Positions 40,421 to 48,314 of a stretch of DNA of 48,842 nt are shown one piece after another; position 1 is the first letter of the stretch, and every line of letters begins with the position of its first letter. The notes under the pieces are model-generated. The model was given only the letters and a program-made list of their open reading frames with translations, did no database searches and was not told where the DNA came from. Made by a program: the position numbers and the translations under genes. The stretch is taken from positions 1 to 48,842 of the forward strand of contig JAISNI010000229.1 of NCBI GenBank assembly GCA_031276295.1. Direction: 5' to 3'. The DNA comes from Treponema sp. GTDB lineage: Bacteria > Spirochaetota > Spirochaetia > Treponematales > Breznakiellaceae.

Positions 40421-41713
40421 CTAATTCGCCGATGCGGTAACAATAGTCTGCTGGAGTTGGGTCAGGAAGGGATCGACTTTCTTGTTCATAAGGAACTCTT
40501 GTACCACATTGTAAATCTCGTTCTGTACGTTGCCGGGAATAGTAGAGGCAAACCAGTCGTGGAGCGGACCTGTCTTCATCTTGTCTATCACCGGATTAAC
40601 CCGCGCGTCCTGATAGGAAACCGCGGTGATAGTGCTGGGAGCGCCGTCGTTGTCGCAGAATATCTGGGCATTTTCCGTCCGTGAGATAAATTCCAGGAAA
40701 GCCAAACCCGCCGCCTTTTGTTCGTCCCCGGTACGGGCGGATACACAGAGGGCCGCATCGATCCCCGACAGCAACGTGGTGGTTTCCGGCGTGTCATTGG
40801 GCAGAGGAAATACCCCCATGTTCAAATTGGCGTTGGCAAGCTGTATGGTGCCCCGTGCATAGGAACCGGTAATACACATAGCGGCCTTGCCGTTAGCAAA
40901 GTTTTCCCACATCCCCGTATCAGGCAGTGCAAAGGCATCTTCATTGCCATAGGAAGTAACTTCCAAAACACGGGAAGCCATACGGCTCATCACCTCGTCG
41001 CCCCGGAGATCGCCGCTTCCATTCATAACCGCCGCCAGACGTTCCACACCGTCGGCGGTCCATGCGGCGTTCATGGCCTGGAACATGTGCCCTACACGGC
41101 CTGGGGTAGCAAAGGTAAACACCAAGGGTTGAATATTTGCGGCTTGCAATTTTTTACAGACGGCAATAAATTCATCATACGTGACGGGAATAGTTAGACC
41201 GTTAGCGTTGAAGATATCAATATTGTAATAGACCGCCATAAAGTTATGGGACAGGGGTATTGCATAATCCTTGTTGTCCGGCGCTTTGGACATCAGGACA
41301 GCCGGCGGATTAACCCGCGACATGAAGGATTCATTGCTGATATCCAGGGGGATGCCGTTCTTTACCTTCTCTTTAAACTGAAGCTGGGTAGGATAATCTG
41401 AGAAGAGGGGAGGAATATCCCCCGATACCACCCGTGTGGTAAGTACCGTACCTGCATCGGGAACGGTATTTATCTCTATCTTATATCTATCGGCGAATTC
41501 CGCATTGTATCGTTCCGCCACCTGCTGATACCCCCGCTGGGGGCCTTCCTCCATTTTCTGCTGGAAGAATTCAATGGTTGTGATAACGTTCCTGGCGGTA
41601 CCGCCGCTATCCGAAGCGGCAGGGGCGGTTTGTTTTTGGCAGCCGCCCAATACAAAAAACGTAAACACACAGAATAACGCAACCAATGATACCGGCATAG
41701 ACCGCTTTTTCAT
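40421..41713 (-). CDS. Carbohydrate-binding lipoprotein of the ABC transporter
   Basis: 430 residues from the ATG at 41713 (AAGGAG seven bases upstream). The signal ends in the lipobox 'VLGGC' with Cys25, so it is a lipoprotein facing the periplasm. The mature part is a family 1 solute-binding protein: 'ITTIEFFQQKMEEGPQRGYQQVAERYNAEFADRYKIEINTVP', 'IPLSHNFMAVYYNIDIFNANGLTIPVTYDEFIAVCKKLQAANIQPLVF' and 'GKAAMCITGSYARGTIQLANANLNMGVFPLP'. It delivers a sugar or oligosaccharide to the two permeases encoded next. The substrate cannot be read from sequence. Confidence 0.9.
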   Translation of the reverse strand: MKKRSMPVSLVALFCVFTFFVLGGCQKQTAPAASDSGGTARNVITTIEFFQQKMEEGPQRGYQQVAERYNAEFADRYKIEINTVPDAGTVLTTRVVSGDIPPLFSDYPTQLQFKEKVKNGIPLDISNESFMSRVNPPAVLMSKAPDNKDYAIPLSHNFMAVYYNIDIFNANGLTIPVTYDEFIAVCKKLQAANIQPLVFTFATPGRVGHMFQAMNAAWTADGVERLAAVMNGSGDLRGDEVMSRMASRVLEVTSYGNEDAFALPDTGMWENFANGKAAMCITGSYARGTIQLANANLNMGVFPLPNDTPETTTLLSGIDAALCVSARTGDEQKAAGLAFLEFISRTENAQIFCDNDGAPSTITAVSYQDARVNPVIDKMKTGPLHDWFASTIPGNVQNEIYNVVQEFLMNKKVDPFLTQLQQTIVTASAN

Positions 41714-41786
41714 ACATAACTCCTTATACACAATTATAATTACCGTAGTTATGCTACAGCATAATCTCAAATGCCCCAAGGGCCCG

Positions 41787-42731
41787 TCAATCCCGAAAAC
41801 TATGGGCGGCGTCTACCGCTACCCGTATCTTCTGATGGGTAATTCCCTGGCCCTGGATAGTACAGTCGGCTCCAAGCATAAAGCCGTTCCTGCCGGCCTG
41901 GCGGATAACCGATTCCGCCTCGGCTTTGACAGCCTCATCCGTACCGTTGAGGATGTTTCCCTTATTGTTCATGCCCCCCAGAATAGGCTTTTTGAAGAGT
42001 TCCCTTCCCTGTTCCGGTGCAATACCCGTATCCTTTACCGACCAGTTGACGATGGCGGCAGGATAATCGGTAAACCAGGCAAGGTTGGTTTTAAACTGAT
42101 AGTCCGGTTCGCCGCAGATATGCAGGATGTTCCGCCCGCCCTGCTGTTCTGCGGCTTTAAGCACCGCCATATCCGCCGGTTTAACCAGCTTTTCCCACTC
42201 TTCATGGGAAAAACGTCCGGGTTCGCTGAACTGGGCGGTGTAGTAAAGCCCGGAGGCTCCGGCTTCCACAAAAGCGGCGGCCCATTCAGCCAGGGCGTCC
42301 CGTATTACGGAAACGCCGTCCGCCAATGCCTGGGGATCCTCCCTTGCATGGGCCATAACAAGCCGGTCCGAATAGCTGATAACCGCGTTCTTGAAGGGGC
42401 CGTACATGGTTTGAAAAACCAGCGCCTCACCGCCCAGGCTGTCGAGGATACGTTTAAGTACATCCAGCAGTTTTTGACACACGGGGGAAGAGGTTCCGGG
42501 GAAACGGAGTTTTTTCCAGTCCGCCGGGTTTTTTACCGATTCCTCCAATTTTACCGTATAGTCCTGCATAACTTTAAGTATGTCCGCATCGGTTTCCCGA
42601 AAGGTCCTGATGTGCTCATCGGCCATGCGCTGCGGTTCCCAATTATGGTCATAGTGGAACCAAAACCCCGCCGGCGTTCTGTCCGGCGTTTCATTGCGTA
42701 ATACCGCTTCTACCCGCTCTACCTTGTTCAT
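41787..42731 (-). CDS. URO-D superfamily protein, corrinoid-methyltransferase-like
   Basis: 314 residues from the ATG at 42731; the frame extends to 42854, but the first 41 codons lack family sequence and a purine-rich site (GGAGAAGAGAG) precedes 42731. It has the uroporphyrinogen-decarboxylase fold ('MNKVERVEAVLRNETPDRTPAGFWFHY'). The signs of the MtaA/methyltransferase branch are 'HICG' (His204, Cys206) and a later 'GADCTIQ' (Cys290), a possible zinc HxC...C site. True HemE is not expected inside a sugar operon. Such proteins could demethylate a methylated substrate or modify the transported compound. It is the first gene of the ABC operon, 73 nt before the binding protein. The role is inferred. 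Confidence 0.75.
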   Translation of the reverse strand: MNKVERVEAVLRNETPDRTPAGFWFHYDHNWEPQRMADEHIRTFRETDADILKVMQDYTVKLEESVKNPADWKKLRFPGTSSPVCQKLLDVLKRILDSLGGEALVFQTMYGPFKNAVISYSDRLVMAHAREDPQALADGVSVIRDALAEWAAAFVEAGASGLYYTAQFSEPGRFSHEEWEKLVKPADMAVLKAAEQQGGRNILHICGEPDYQFKTNLAWFTDYPAAIVNWSVKDTGIAPEQGRELFKKPILGGMNNKGNILNGTDEAVKAEAESVIRQAGRNGFMLGADCTIQGQGITHQKIRVAVDAAHSFRD

Positions 42732-42904
42732 CTTTTTCTCTCTTCTCCAGAAACCTGTGGGATTTTGATATATCTCCGCATAAATCTTCATAAAAAACCG
42801 TGGTTCGGCCCTTCCGTTGTTTGTATATACGGTTAATATGCAAATATCTTGCATAAAAACATGAAAAAACGGTAAAGTCCCACAAACTCCTCATTCGTTG
42901 ATAT

Positions 42905-42937
42905 ATGCCAGATTCTCTAATTTTAAAAATCAGGCAT
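42905..42937. promoter_or_regulatory. Operator-like palindrome downstream of the ABC operon promoter
   Basis: ATGCCAGATT (42905-42914) and AATCAGGCAT (42928-42937) form an inverted repeat matching at 9 of 10 positions, with a 13-nt AT-rich centre. It starts about ten bases downstream of the -10 box, covering the probable transcription start, a classic site for a repressor. No regulator gene lies next to it. Confidence 0.5.
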
Positions 42938-42946
42938 TTATTATTA

Positions 42947-42976
42947 ATTATGTTATTTATATGAATAATTTGTCAA
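42947..42976 (-). promoter_or_regulatory. Promoter of the URO-D/ABC sugar operon
   Basis: On the minus strand a consensus TTGACA (42971-42976) and CATAAT (42947-42952, 5 of 6) are 18 nt apart in AT-rich DNA. The leader to the chosen start at 42731 would be about 210 nt and contains the operator-like palindrome and no convincing gene. Confidence 0.65.
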
Positions 42977-43048
42977 GAAGCGTGTCGTTGTTGACAGCAA
43001 TTTAACATTGACCGAATCTATCCCATAATCGCTCTCTATACTTATTGT

Positions 43049-43069
43049 AAAAAACCCCGATAATCGGGG
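43049..43069 (-). terminator. Rho-independent terminator behind the variable lipoprotein
   Basis: On the minus strand CCCCGAT/ATCGGGG (43055-43069) makes a short hairpin followed by TTTTTT (43054-43049). It lies about 280 nt after the lipoprotein stop, beyond the 21-bp repeat tract, so the repeats are probably transcribed with that gene. Confidence 0.7.
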
Positions 43070-43156
43070 GCTCTTATTATGTTCAAATCTTAGTATATCA
43101 CACTTGGATTTGGAAATACTACAGCACACTTTGGCGTTTATAAATTCAAACTTTAT

Positions 43157-43282
43157 GGTTCCACAGTATACTTTGGCGGTTCCACAGTATACTTTGGCGG
43201 TTCCACAGTATGCTGCGGCGGTTCCACAGCATACTGCGGCGGTTCTCCAGCATACTCTGACGGTTCCGCAGTATGCTGTGGC
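43157..43282. repeat. Six tandem copies of a 21-bp repeat
   Basis: Units at 43157, 43178, 43199, 43220, 43241 and 43262 follow GGTTCCACAGTATACTTTGGC with a few changes; the first two are identical. There are no spacers, so this is not CRISPR. Being 21 bp long, the tract stays open in several frames. On the minus strand one frame reads PPKYTVE repeats ending EP-stop at about 43153. It begins 65 nt after the stop of the variable lipoprotein gene and before its terminator. Confidence 0.85.
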
Positions 43283-43346
43283 CCTTCCACGCCTCTCTTG
43301 AGCGCTTCCAAACGGTAGTCTGACAGTTCCGGCTCCGGCTGCCCCT

Positions 43347-44348
43347 TCAGGGCCGCCACGCCTCCACTCCGGGACACACCACCCGGAAACCCAGAATGCT
43401 GATCCCGGCATCGGGGTTGAGGCCGTACCGATAGGCCACCGCGCAGTAGGACGCATAGAATATCCAACTACCGCCCCGGAGCACCCGGAGCGCACCTGAA
43501 GCGGCTCCTGCCGGGTTCGTAGGCGACCCCGTGCCGATACTGTCGTACCAGTCCCCGCACCATTCCCATACGTTCCCGCTCATGTCATACAGCCCCAGTC
43601 CGTTTGCCGTCTTTCCGCCCACCGGATGAGTGGCGTTATCGGAATTAGCACTATACCAAGCGTAATTTCCCAAGTCGAATTCAGTATTGGTCCCCGCCCA
43701 CGTATACGCAAACGAACCGTCAGGCGTCTCCCCGCCACGGGCCGCGTATTCCCACTCCGCCTCCGTGGGCAGCCGGTACCCGTTGGCCCCCGGTTTCTTC
43801 ACCGCCGTGTCCGCTGCCGTATTGGTTCCGCTCTCATTTGTGGAAACCCGCAGTACCGTGGTATATGCGTCATCGGTGTAATATACCGGCTTTTTCCCGC
43901 TCATCTCGCTGTACGCGTTACACCACACTATCGCGTCCCGCCAGTTAATAGTCGTTACCGGTTCCAGCTTGTCCGTCGTGGGGGCCACACCCTCCGTGCC
44001 GTCATGCCCCTCTTTGCCCGCATGGGCAAAGGTGTATGCCTTTGCACCACGGGCGACCGCTGTCGCCCACTGCTTCACCTCGTACCACAGTTCATAGGTG
44101 GTTTCGTATTTCGCTATCTTGAAAGGGCTCAAGATTACCGTGCGGCCCGAGGGAAACAATGCACCATACGCCGCATCGCCGGTGATGGTTACGTTACTGC
44201 CGGCATTAGGGATAGCCAGTGCCATTTCCCGGTATTTGGCCGGGGTGTTGAAAGAGTTCTTCTCGCAGGCCGTAACGCACAGCGTCATTACGCCCAAGGC
44301 CGTCAGCAGGGCAATGCCCGCCCCGGCGATCTTCCGTACATGGTTCAT
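43347..44348 (-). CDS. Variable-type lipoprotein with formylglycine-generating-enzyme (C-type lectin-like) fold
   Basis: 333 residues. The signal ends in a lipobox 'CVTAC' (Cys28). The FGE-sulfatase domain is clear: 'ETTYELWYEVKQWA', 'INWRDAIVWCNAYSEMSGKKPVYY', 'NGYRLPTEAEWEYAARGG' (about 188-205) and 'GNVWEWCGDWYD' (about 255-266). It lacks the catalytic cysteines of true formylglycine enzymes in their usual context, so it is probably a binding protein. The C-terminus has the frame 'RVLRGGSW...A..C.VA.R....P......LGFRVV' seen in DGR-diversified proteins such as TvpA of T. denticola. The ATG follows AAGGAG. Its promoter region carries a G9 run. It is probably surface-displayed. Confidence 0.82.
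   Translation of the reverse strand: MNHVRKIAGAGIALLTALGVMTLCVTACEKNSFNTPAKYREMALAIPNAGSNVTITGDAAYGALFPSGRTVILSPFKIAKYETTYELWYEVKQWATAVARGAKAYTFAHAGKEGHDGTEGVAPTTDKLEPVTTINWRDAIVWCNAYSEMSGKKPVYYTDDAYTTVLRVSTNESGTNTAADTAVKKPGANGYRLPTEAEWEYAARGGETPDGSFAYTWAGTNTEFDLGNYAWYSANSDNATHPVGGKTANGLGLYDMSGNVWEWCGDWYDSIGTGSPTNPAGAASGALRVLRGGSWIFYASYCAVAYRYGLNPDAGISILGFRVVCPGVEAWRP
43385..43466 (-). other. Candidate DGR variable region
   Basis: Between the Trp of 'GGSW' (43464-43466) and the Phe of 'GFR' the codons are ATA TTC TAT, GCG TCC TAC, TGC GCG GTG, GCC TAT CGG, TAC GGC CTC, AAC CCC GAT, GCC GGG ATC, AGC ATT CTG. At the positions that are Asn (AAY) in DGR templates of this fold, most codons here end in C or T and vary at the first two bases. 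That is the pattern left by adenine-directed mutagenesis. No template repeat or reverse transcriptase gene is in the window, so activity depends on elements elsewhere, or the region is a frozen variant. Confidence 0.5.
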
Positions 44349-44612
44349 GCTTTTCTCCTTGAAAAATTAAATTACGCCCGGAAACCCGGACGGATTTTGA
44401 AGGCTTTTGATGGTGGAGGTCATAGGCGTCCTGCGGACAGATCTATCCCCGGACAGGAGACGAAGGCGTAATACGCCGTATCGTCCTTTGCCTAATAAGA
44501 GATTCACGTGAGTCTTATGAGAGAGAGAAAAAAAAATCGTGCCAAGCCGGGCGAATTTGAGCAATATCAGAAAGAATTCGTTATTTTTTTCCGGGCTGTG
44601 CAACATGGGAAA
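44349..44612 (-). other. Long structured leader of the variable lipoprotein gene
   Basis: This 264-nt stretch holds a cruciform-like GACGA...TCGTC around GGCGT-AAT-ACGCC (44459-44485) and a perfect TCACGTGA palindrome (44504-44511) with partly matching flanks. It also has an A-run and the lipoprotein ribosome-binding site. A short frame from 44606 exists, but its product looks random and I do not count it as a gene. Confidence 0.4.
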
Positions 44613-44645
44613 ACTCTACCATGCGGGGGGGGGCAGGGGTGTCAA
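44613..44645 (-). promoter_or_regulatory. Promoter-like region with a G9 run in the spacer (possible phase switch)
   Basis: On the minus strand TTGACA (44640-44645) is followed by the C-strand of GGGGGGGGG (44625-44633) and then TAGAGT (44613-44618). The present spacer is 21 nt, too long for good activity; loss of three or four G would give 17-18. In T. pallidum, poly-G runs upstream of some tpr genes alter transcription by slippage. The -35 is a perfect match; the -10 is weak, so the promoter call is moderate. Confidence 0.5.
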
Positions 44646-44647
44646 CT

Positions 44648-44668
44648 AAAAAAGGGCTGCTAACAGCC
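44648..44668 (-). terminator. Rho-independent terminator of the hybrid histidine kinase gene
   Basis: On the minus strand GGCTG-TTAG-CAGCC (44668-44655) is followed by C and TTTTTT (44653-44648). It is the far end of the palindromic repeat behind the kinase gene and directly abuts the -35 box of the variable lipoprotein promoter. Confidence 0.7.
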
Positions 44669-44804
44669 TGTTGCACTTGTGGATTTTTTGCATATTCATG
44701 CAAAAAATCCCTATAATCGGGGCTGCTTTGGCAGTTTGCAAGGTATAAAAATTCACTTTCGTGAATTTTTATACGATTTTGCGCTGAAGCGCAACAAACT
44801 GCTA
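44664..44804 (-). repeat. Palindromic 3' repeat at the histidine kinase stop codon (copy 3)
   Basis: Leftward from the kinase stop (TAG, 44804-44802) it reads CAGTTTGTTGC. Then come a GCGCT-TC-AGCGC hairpin, a perfect 14-bp hairpin (44743-44756 with 44761-44774, loop TTTC), the closing arm GCAGTTTG (44731-44738, pairing with 44795-44802), a 13-bp hairpin (44681-44693 with 44698-44710) and an inverted copy of 30 nt from the vgrG-side repeat (44664-44693). It joins features of copies 1 and 2 and ends in a real terminator. Confidence 0.8.
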
Positions 44805-47800
44805 GGGATTCCCGGCGTCAAGTAAACCGTCAAGCAGATCGACGGCCTTTTCAAATTCCGAAATAAGTACACATTTTGAAATTTGCGAGAGGATCCGTTT
44901 CTCATGGTTCACGGAATCGGTCAAAAGTTTGTTCAGGAGCGTCTCAATGTCCCATACATCCCGCTCATCCAGGGCGGTCTTGAGTTGCAGCAGGGTGTCC
45001 CGGTTAAGCCGCGAAACGGTCGTATCCGATTCTTCGTCCGGTTTTTCTTCCGGGTGTAAAGCCGCGCCTATTCGGGCGGTCAGTACGGAAATGTCATGCC
45101 GAAAGTCCGGCAGGTGTTCCGTTATCGCCCCCAGATCGTTTACCCTGCCGGCATTTTCAAGCAGCAGCGCCCGGGCGGACAAGGCATCCGCGCCGATAGC
45201 GGCGGAGGCGCTTTTGAGGGCGTGTACGTTGATAACGAAGGACGGCAGATCTTCGGGGGCAGGCGGGCCGCCCAGGAAAGGCAGGCGTTCTTCCACGTCC
45301 CGGCAGTACTGTTCCAGTATCTCCCGGTACGCCGTTTCACTTTCCCCGGCCAGGGCAAGCCCCTTCTTCGTATCCACCCCCTCAATCTCAAACCCCGCCG
45401 GAGAAGTGGACGGTAAAGCCTCCGCCCTGCCAAGCGCCCTGCGCTTTTCCCGGGGCACCCATTTTTCCATAAGCGCGTTCAGTTTGGAAATCTCAATCGG
45501 CTTGGCAAGGTAATCGTCAAAACCCAGGGATAAAAACATCTCCTGCATCCCCGACAGGGCGTTCGCGGTCAGGGCGATGATGGGAATTTTCCTGAAATAC
45601 TCCCCCTCCAGGGCCCTGATCCGTAGCATCGCCTCAACCCCGTCCATACCGGGCATCATGTGATCCATAAATATCAGGTCGTATTTGTTCTTCTTGAAAA
45701 GCTCTATCGACGTGGCGCCGGTGGTACAGGTGTCGAGGATCATATTATAGGGCAGGAGGAGGCCCTGGGCGACCTTCAGGTTGGTGATGATGTCGTCCAC
45801 GATCAGTACCCGTGCGGAAGGGGCCGTAAAGTTTACGGCGGTCCTCCCTTTCTCCTCCGCGCTTCTTGTCTCGGTCTTATGGTTTATGACGTTCGCAAGG
45901 GATAAGGTATGCACCGGCAGGATGAGGAAGCGGATGTTGTGGATTCCCGATTCGGAACCGTAATCGGCCAGGAGAACCAGGCGGGACAGGAGTTGCATGT
46001 CTTCAAGGACGGGCCGCAGATGGACATACAGGGGCTGGGCCATAAATATAAAGGCGTACTCTTTGCCCGTACCGTCATGCTCCCCGCGCAGGGCTTCAAA
46101 AAACGCGTCCTCCGCGGCGGTTAGGGTATAGGGAACTCCCAGATTGTCCAGGGACCAGCACAGGGAATCGGCGTTTATGGTCTGGTTTTCATAGATCAGC
46201 ACCGCTTGTCCTTTGGGATTTTCGATGGCGGCAAACCGTTCGCCGGAATTTGTTTGTTGCGGAATCCAGGCGGTAAAGACGCTTCCCTTGCCGTAGACGC
46301 TGCGTACCGTTATGTCGCCGCCCATGGCGCGGCAGAGCCGCCTGGTTATGGCCAGCCCAAGGCCGCTTCCCTCGACGCCCCTGTTGGCCGCCGTATCAAC
46401 CTGGATGAATTCCTCGAATACCTTGTCCAGATTCTCTTTTTTAATGCCGATGCCGCAGTCCTCAACCTCTATTTTCAGCACAAAGCCCTTCTCTGCGGAA
46501 TTTTCACTTTGATCCGCCGTTATGGAAAGCTTGATAAAGCCATAATGCGTATACTTTACCGCGTTCCCCAGCATATTCAGCATTATCTGCCTGAGCCGCG
46601 CCTCGTCCCCCGTGAGGTCAGTGGACAAAGCGGAATCAATGCAGGTGGTAAAGACGAGCGACTTCTCTATGGCCCGGGTACGGATAATATTGACGACATC
46701 GTTAACGACCGATCTTAAATGATAACGAACGGGAATTATCTCCAGCTTGCCCGATTCTATCTTTGAAAAATCCAGTATGTCGTTGATGATGGCCAGGAGG
46801 TTCACCCCCGCCTGTTTTATGCCCATAGTATATTCGTAGACTTCGGGGGATATTTTTTCCCGGAGGATCAATTCCGACATACCGAGTATAGCGTTCATGG
46901 GGGTGCGGATCTCGTGGCTGGTGTTGGCAAGGAAGGTGCTTTTTGCCCGGTTGGCCTGTTCCGCCTTGCGTTTAGCCTCCTCAAGTTCCGAGATAAGGTT
47001 TATCTTGTCGCTTATATCGCCGACGAACAGTATGGCGCAGTAGAATTCTTTGTAATTGTCATAGATATAGGTAATGTCAATCTCGCACACGGCGCCGCTG
47101 TTCAGGGTTTTCGCCTCAATCCGGTTGATTCGGTTTCCATCCAAAGCGGTTTTTTCAAAAACCAACGCTTTGTCTCCGAAATCCAGGATGCCCGTTACGT
47201 GCATTCCGATAAGTTCGTCCCTGATTTTTCCGAAAAAAGAAAAGGCTCCGTGGTTTGCCAGGAGTATCGTTCCATCCTGGGCCAGGATCAGCAGAGGGGT
47301 TTTTGCCAAGGTATAGATATAATTTACCAGATTGGCCGTTGAAGTTATCGCGGGCTGGTAATGTTCGCCGTACAAGTAGCCGTAGAACAGAAAGAGGAAC
47401 ACCACGAAACACCCGTACTTGTAGGTAACGGGAAAATAAAAACGCAGCACAAGCCATATAAGGCCGATACAGAAACTTGCAATCCAGTATATTCCCTGAC
47501 GGAAATTCCGGGTATAGTCCAGGGGTATAATTATCCATACGACGATAAGAATGTGTAAAAGAGAGGACGCGATACTGAAAAAAAGGGCAAGGTAGAAAGC
47601 CGGGTTTTTTATCAGAACCAGGCTTAGCTCTCCGTTGATATATTCCACCCTCCAGTATCCCTGGAAAATGATAAAAAACAGTACCAGGACGGCGGCTAAG
47701 ATTTGCGGCCACAATACCTTCCGGGCAAGCCGGGAGTTATTGAGGAAAGCCTGAAAACAAGTTATCAGGGGGAATGAGGCGTTTACGGTAATCTCGGTTA

Positions 47801-47999
47801 CGGTAAGGCCGACTGCCGTTACAAAAGGGGACCGGCTTTCTGACGCCACGGCAACACCGATAATCCAGACCGCCGTGTTGAGGGACAGAGCCGGCAGCGT
47901 CCACTCGCTCCTGTTGGACTTCCTGTTCAAGTATAGGAGGTATACCCCCAGGCAGAGGGACAGGAAACTTAAAAAATACAGTATAACCGGCCAGGACAT
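44802..47999 (-). CDS. Hybrid sensor histidine kinase (7TM, PAS, HisKA, HATPase, receiver, Hpt)
   Basis: 1065 residues. Residues 1-220 contain about seven membrane helices (HisKA-7TM-type sensor). A PAS domain follows ('ILAQDGTILLANHGAFSFFGKIRDELIGMHV'), then HisKA with the phospho-acceptor in 'TSHEIRTPMN' (His362). The ATPase boxes are N ('MLNMLGNAVKYT'), G1 ('VEDCGIGI') and G2 ('GSGLGLAI'). A receiver-like segment without a clear acceptor is followed by a true receiver with Asp779 ('LIFMDHMMPGMDG') and the conserved Lys in 'YLAKPIE'. The Hpt domain has His926 ('NVHALKSASA'). This allows a full His-Asp-His phosphorelay to an unlinked output regulator. The stop lies in palindromic repeat copy 3. 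A close paralogue lies immediately upstream. Confidence 0.92.
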   Translation of the reverse strand: MSWPVILYFLSFLSLCLGVYLLYLNRKSNRSEWTLPALSLNTAVWIIGVAVASESRSPFVTAVGLTVTEITVNASFPLITCFQAFLNNSRLARKVLWPQILAAVLVLFFIIFQGYWRVEYINGELSLVLIKNPAFYLALFFSIASSLLHILIVVWIIIPLDYTRNFRQGIYWIASFCIGLIWLVLRFYFPVTYKYGCFVVFLFLFYGYLYGEHYQPAITSTANLVNYIYTLAKTPLLILAQDGTILLANHGAFSFFGKIRDELIGMHVTGILDFGDKALVFEKTALDGNRINRIEAKTLNSGAVCEIDITYIYDNYKEFYCAILFVGDISDKINLISELEEAKRKAEQANRAKSTFLANTSHEIRTPMNAILGMSELILREKISPEVYEYTMGIKQAGVNLLAIINDILDFSKIESGKLEIIPVRYHLRSVVNDVVNIIRTRAIEKSLVFTTCIDSALSTDLTGDEARLRQIMLNMLGNAVKYTHYGFIKLSITADQSENSAEKGFVLKIEVEDCGIGIKKENLDKVFEEFIQVDTAANRGVEGSGLGLAITRRLCRAMGGDITVRSVYGKGSVFTAWIPQQTNSGERFAAIENPKGQAVLIYENQTINADSLCWSLDNLGVPYTLTAAEDAFFEALRGEHDGTGKEYAFIFMAQPLYVHLRPVLEDMQLLSRLVLLADYGSESGIHNIRFLILPVHTLSLANVINHKTETRSAEEKGRTAVNFTAPSARVLIVDDIITNLKVAQGLLLPYNMILDTCTTGATSIELFKKNKYDLIFMDHMMPGMDGVEAMLRIRALEGEYFRKIPIIALTANALSGMQEMFLSLGFDDYLAKPIEISKLNALMEKWVPREKRRALGRAEALPSTSPAGFEIEGVDTKKGLALAGESETAYREILEQYCRDVEERLPFLGGPPAPEDLPSFVINVHALKSASAAIGADALSARALLLENAGRVNDLGAITEHLPDFRHDISVLTARIGAALHPEEKPDEESDTTVSRLNRDTLLQLKTALDERDVWDIETLLNKLLTDSVNHEKRILSQISKCVLISEFEKAVDLLDGLLDAGNP

Positions 48000-48052
48000 T
48001 ATATCTTACCCCCGTTAGATAAACAGCATTACACGGTCTGCCTTGATTGGAA

Positions 48053-48157
48053 GGTCGGGTACATACCCCGTCGGACTTTCGGATCGGGGTAGGTACCCGA
48101 CCGGTATAATAAATTTCCTATCCAACGAAGAATCCAGGAACTTGCTCCCGGATTCTT
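48053..48157 (-). repeat. Structured intergenic repeat, copy B
   Basis: Stem I arms are 48053-48070 and 48085-48102 (18 nt, one mismatch; core GTCGGGTAC / GTACCCGAC), loop 14 nt. The linker 48102-48128 contains TAATAAATTTCCTATC and matches 15399-15425 at 25 of 27 positions. Stem II is AAGAATCC (48128-48135) with GGATTCTT (48150-48157). Both stems differ wholly in sequence from copy A but remain paired. It lies between the end of the second kinase gene and the start of the first, in the same orientation relative to the upstream gene as copy A. No gene is credible in 48000-48314. Confidence 0.75.
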
Positions 48158-48314
48158 TATTTAAACACAGAAGGCCCGGTACTTCAAGTACCGAATAGAG
48201 GCGAATCCGATTATAACACGCCCCGCGGCACATGACGCCGGAACGATAGCTCTTGCCGCACGGCGTTTTTAATAACCACGGCAGACGGGACGCCAACCAA
48301 AACACGCCGGTCCG

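Noticed and set aside
42732-42854. N-terminal extension of the URO-D protein to 42854
   Set aside because: The extra 41 residues have no family similarity and a purine-rich ribosome-binding site supports the start at 42731.
43157-43282. CRISPR array
   Set aside because: The units are directly adjacent with no unique spacers and there are no cas genes.
42953-43495. 180-codon minus-strand frame through the 21-bp repeats
   Set aside because: It overlaps the lipoprotein variable region in another frame, is Cys/Arg-rich in the repeats and extends beyond the terminator; it is a by-product of the repeat length.
44367-44606. 79-codon frame upstream of the variable lipoprotein
   Set aside because: It has no ribosome-binding site, an unlikely composition, and spans palindromic leader sequence.
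42860-44640. DGR template repeat or reverse transcriptase near the variable lipoprotein
   Set aside because: I looked for a near copy of the variable segment with Asn codons and for reverse transcriptase motifs in the flanks and found neither in the window.
48015-48305. 96-codon frame between the kinase genes
   Set aside because: It runs through both stems of structured repeat B and its product looks random.
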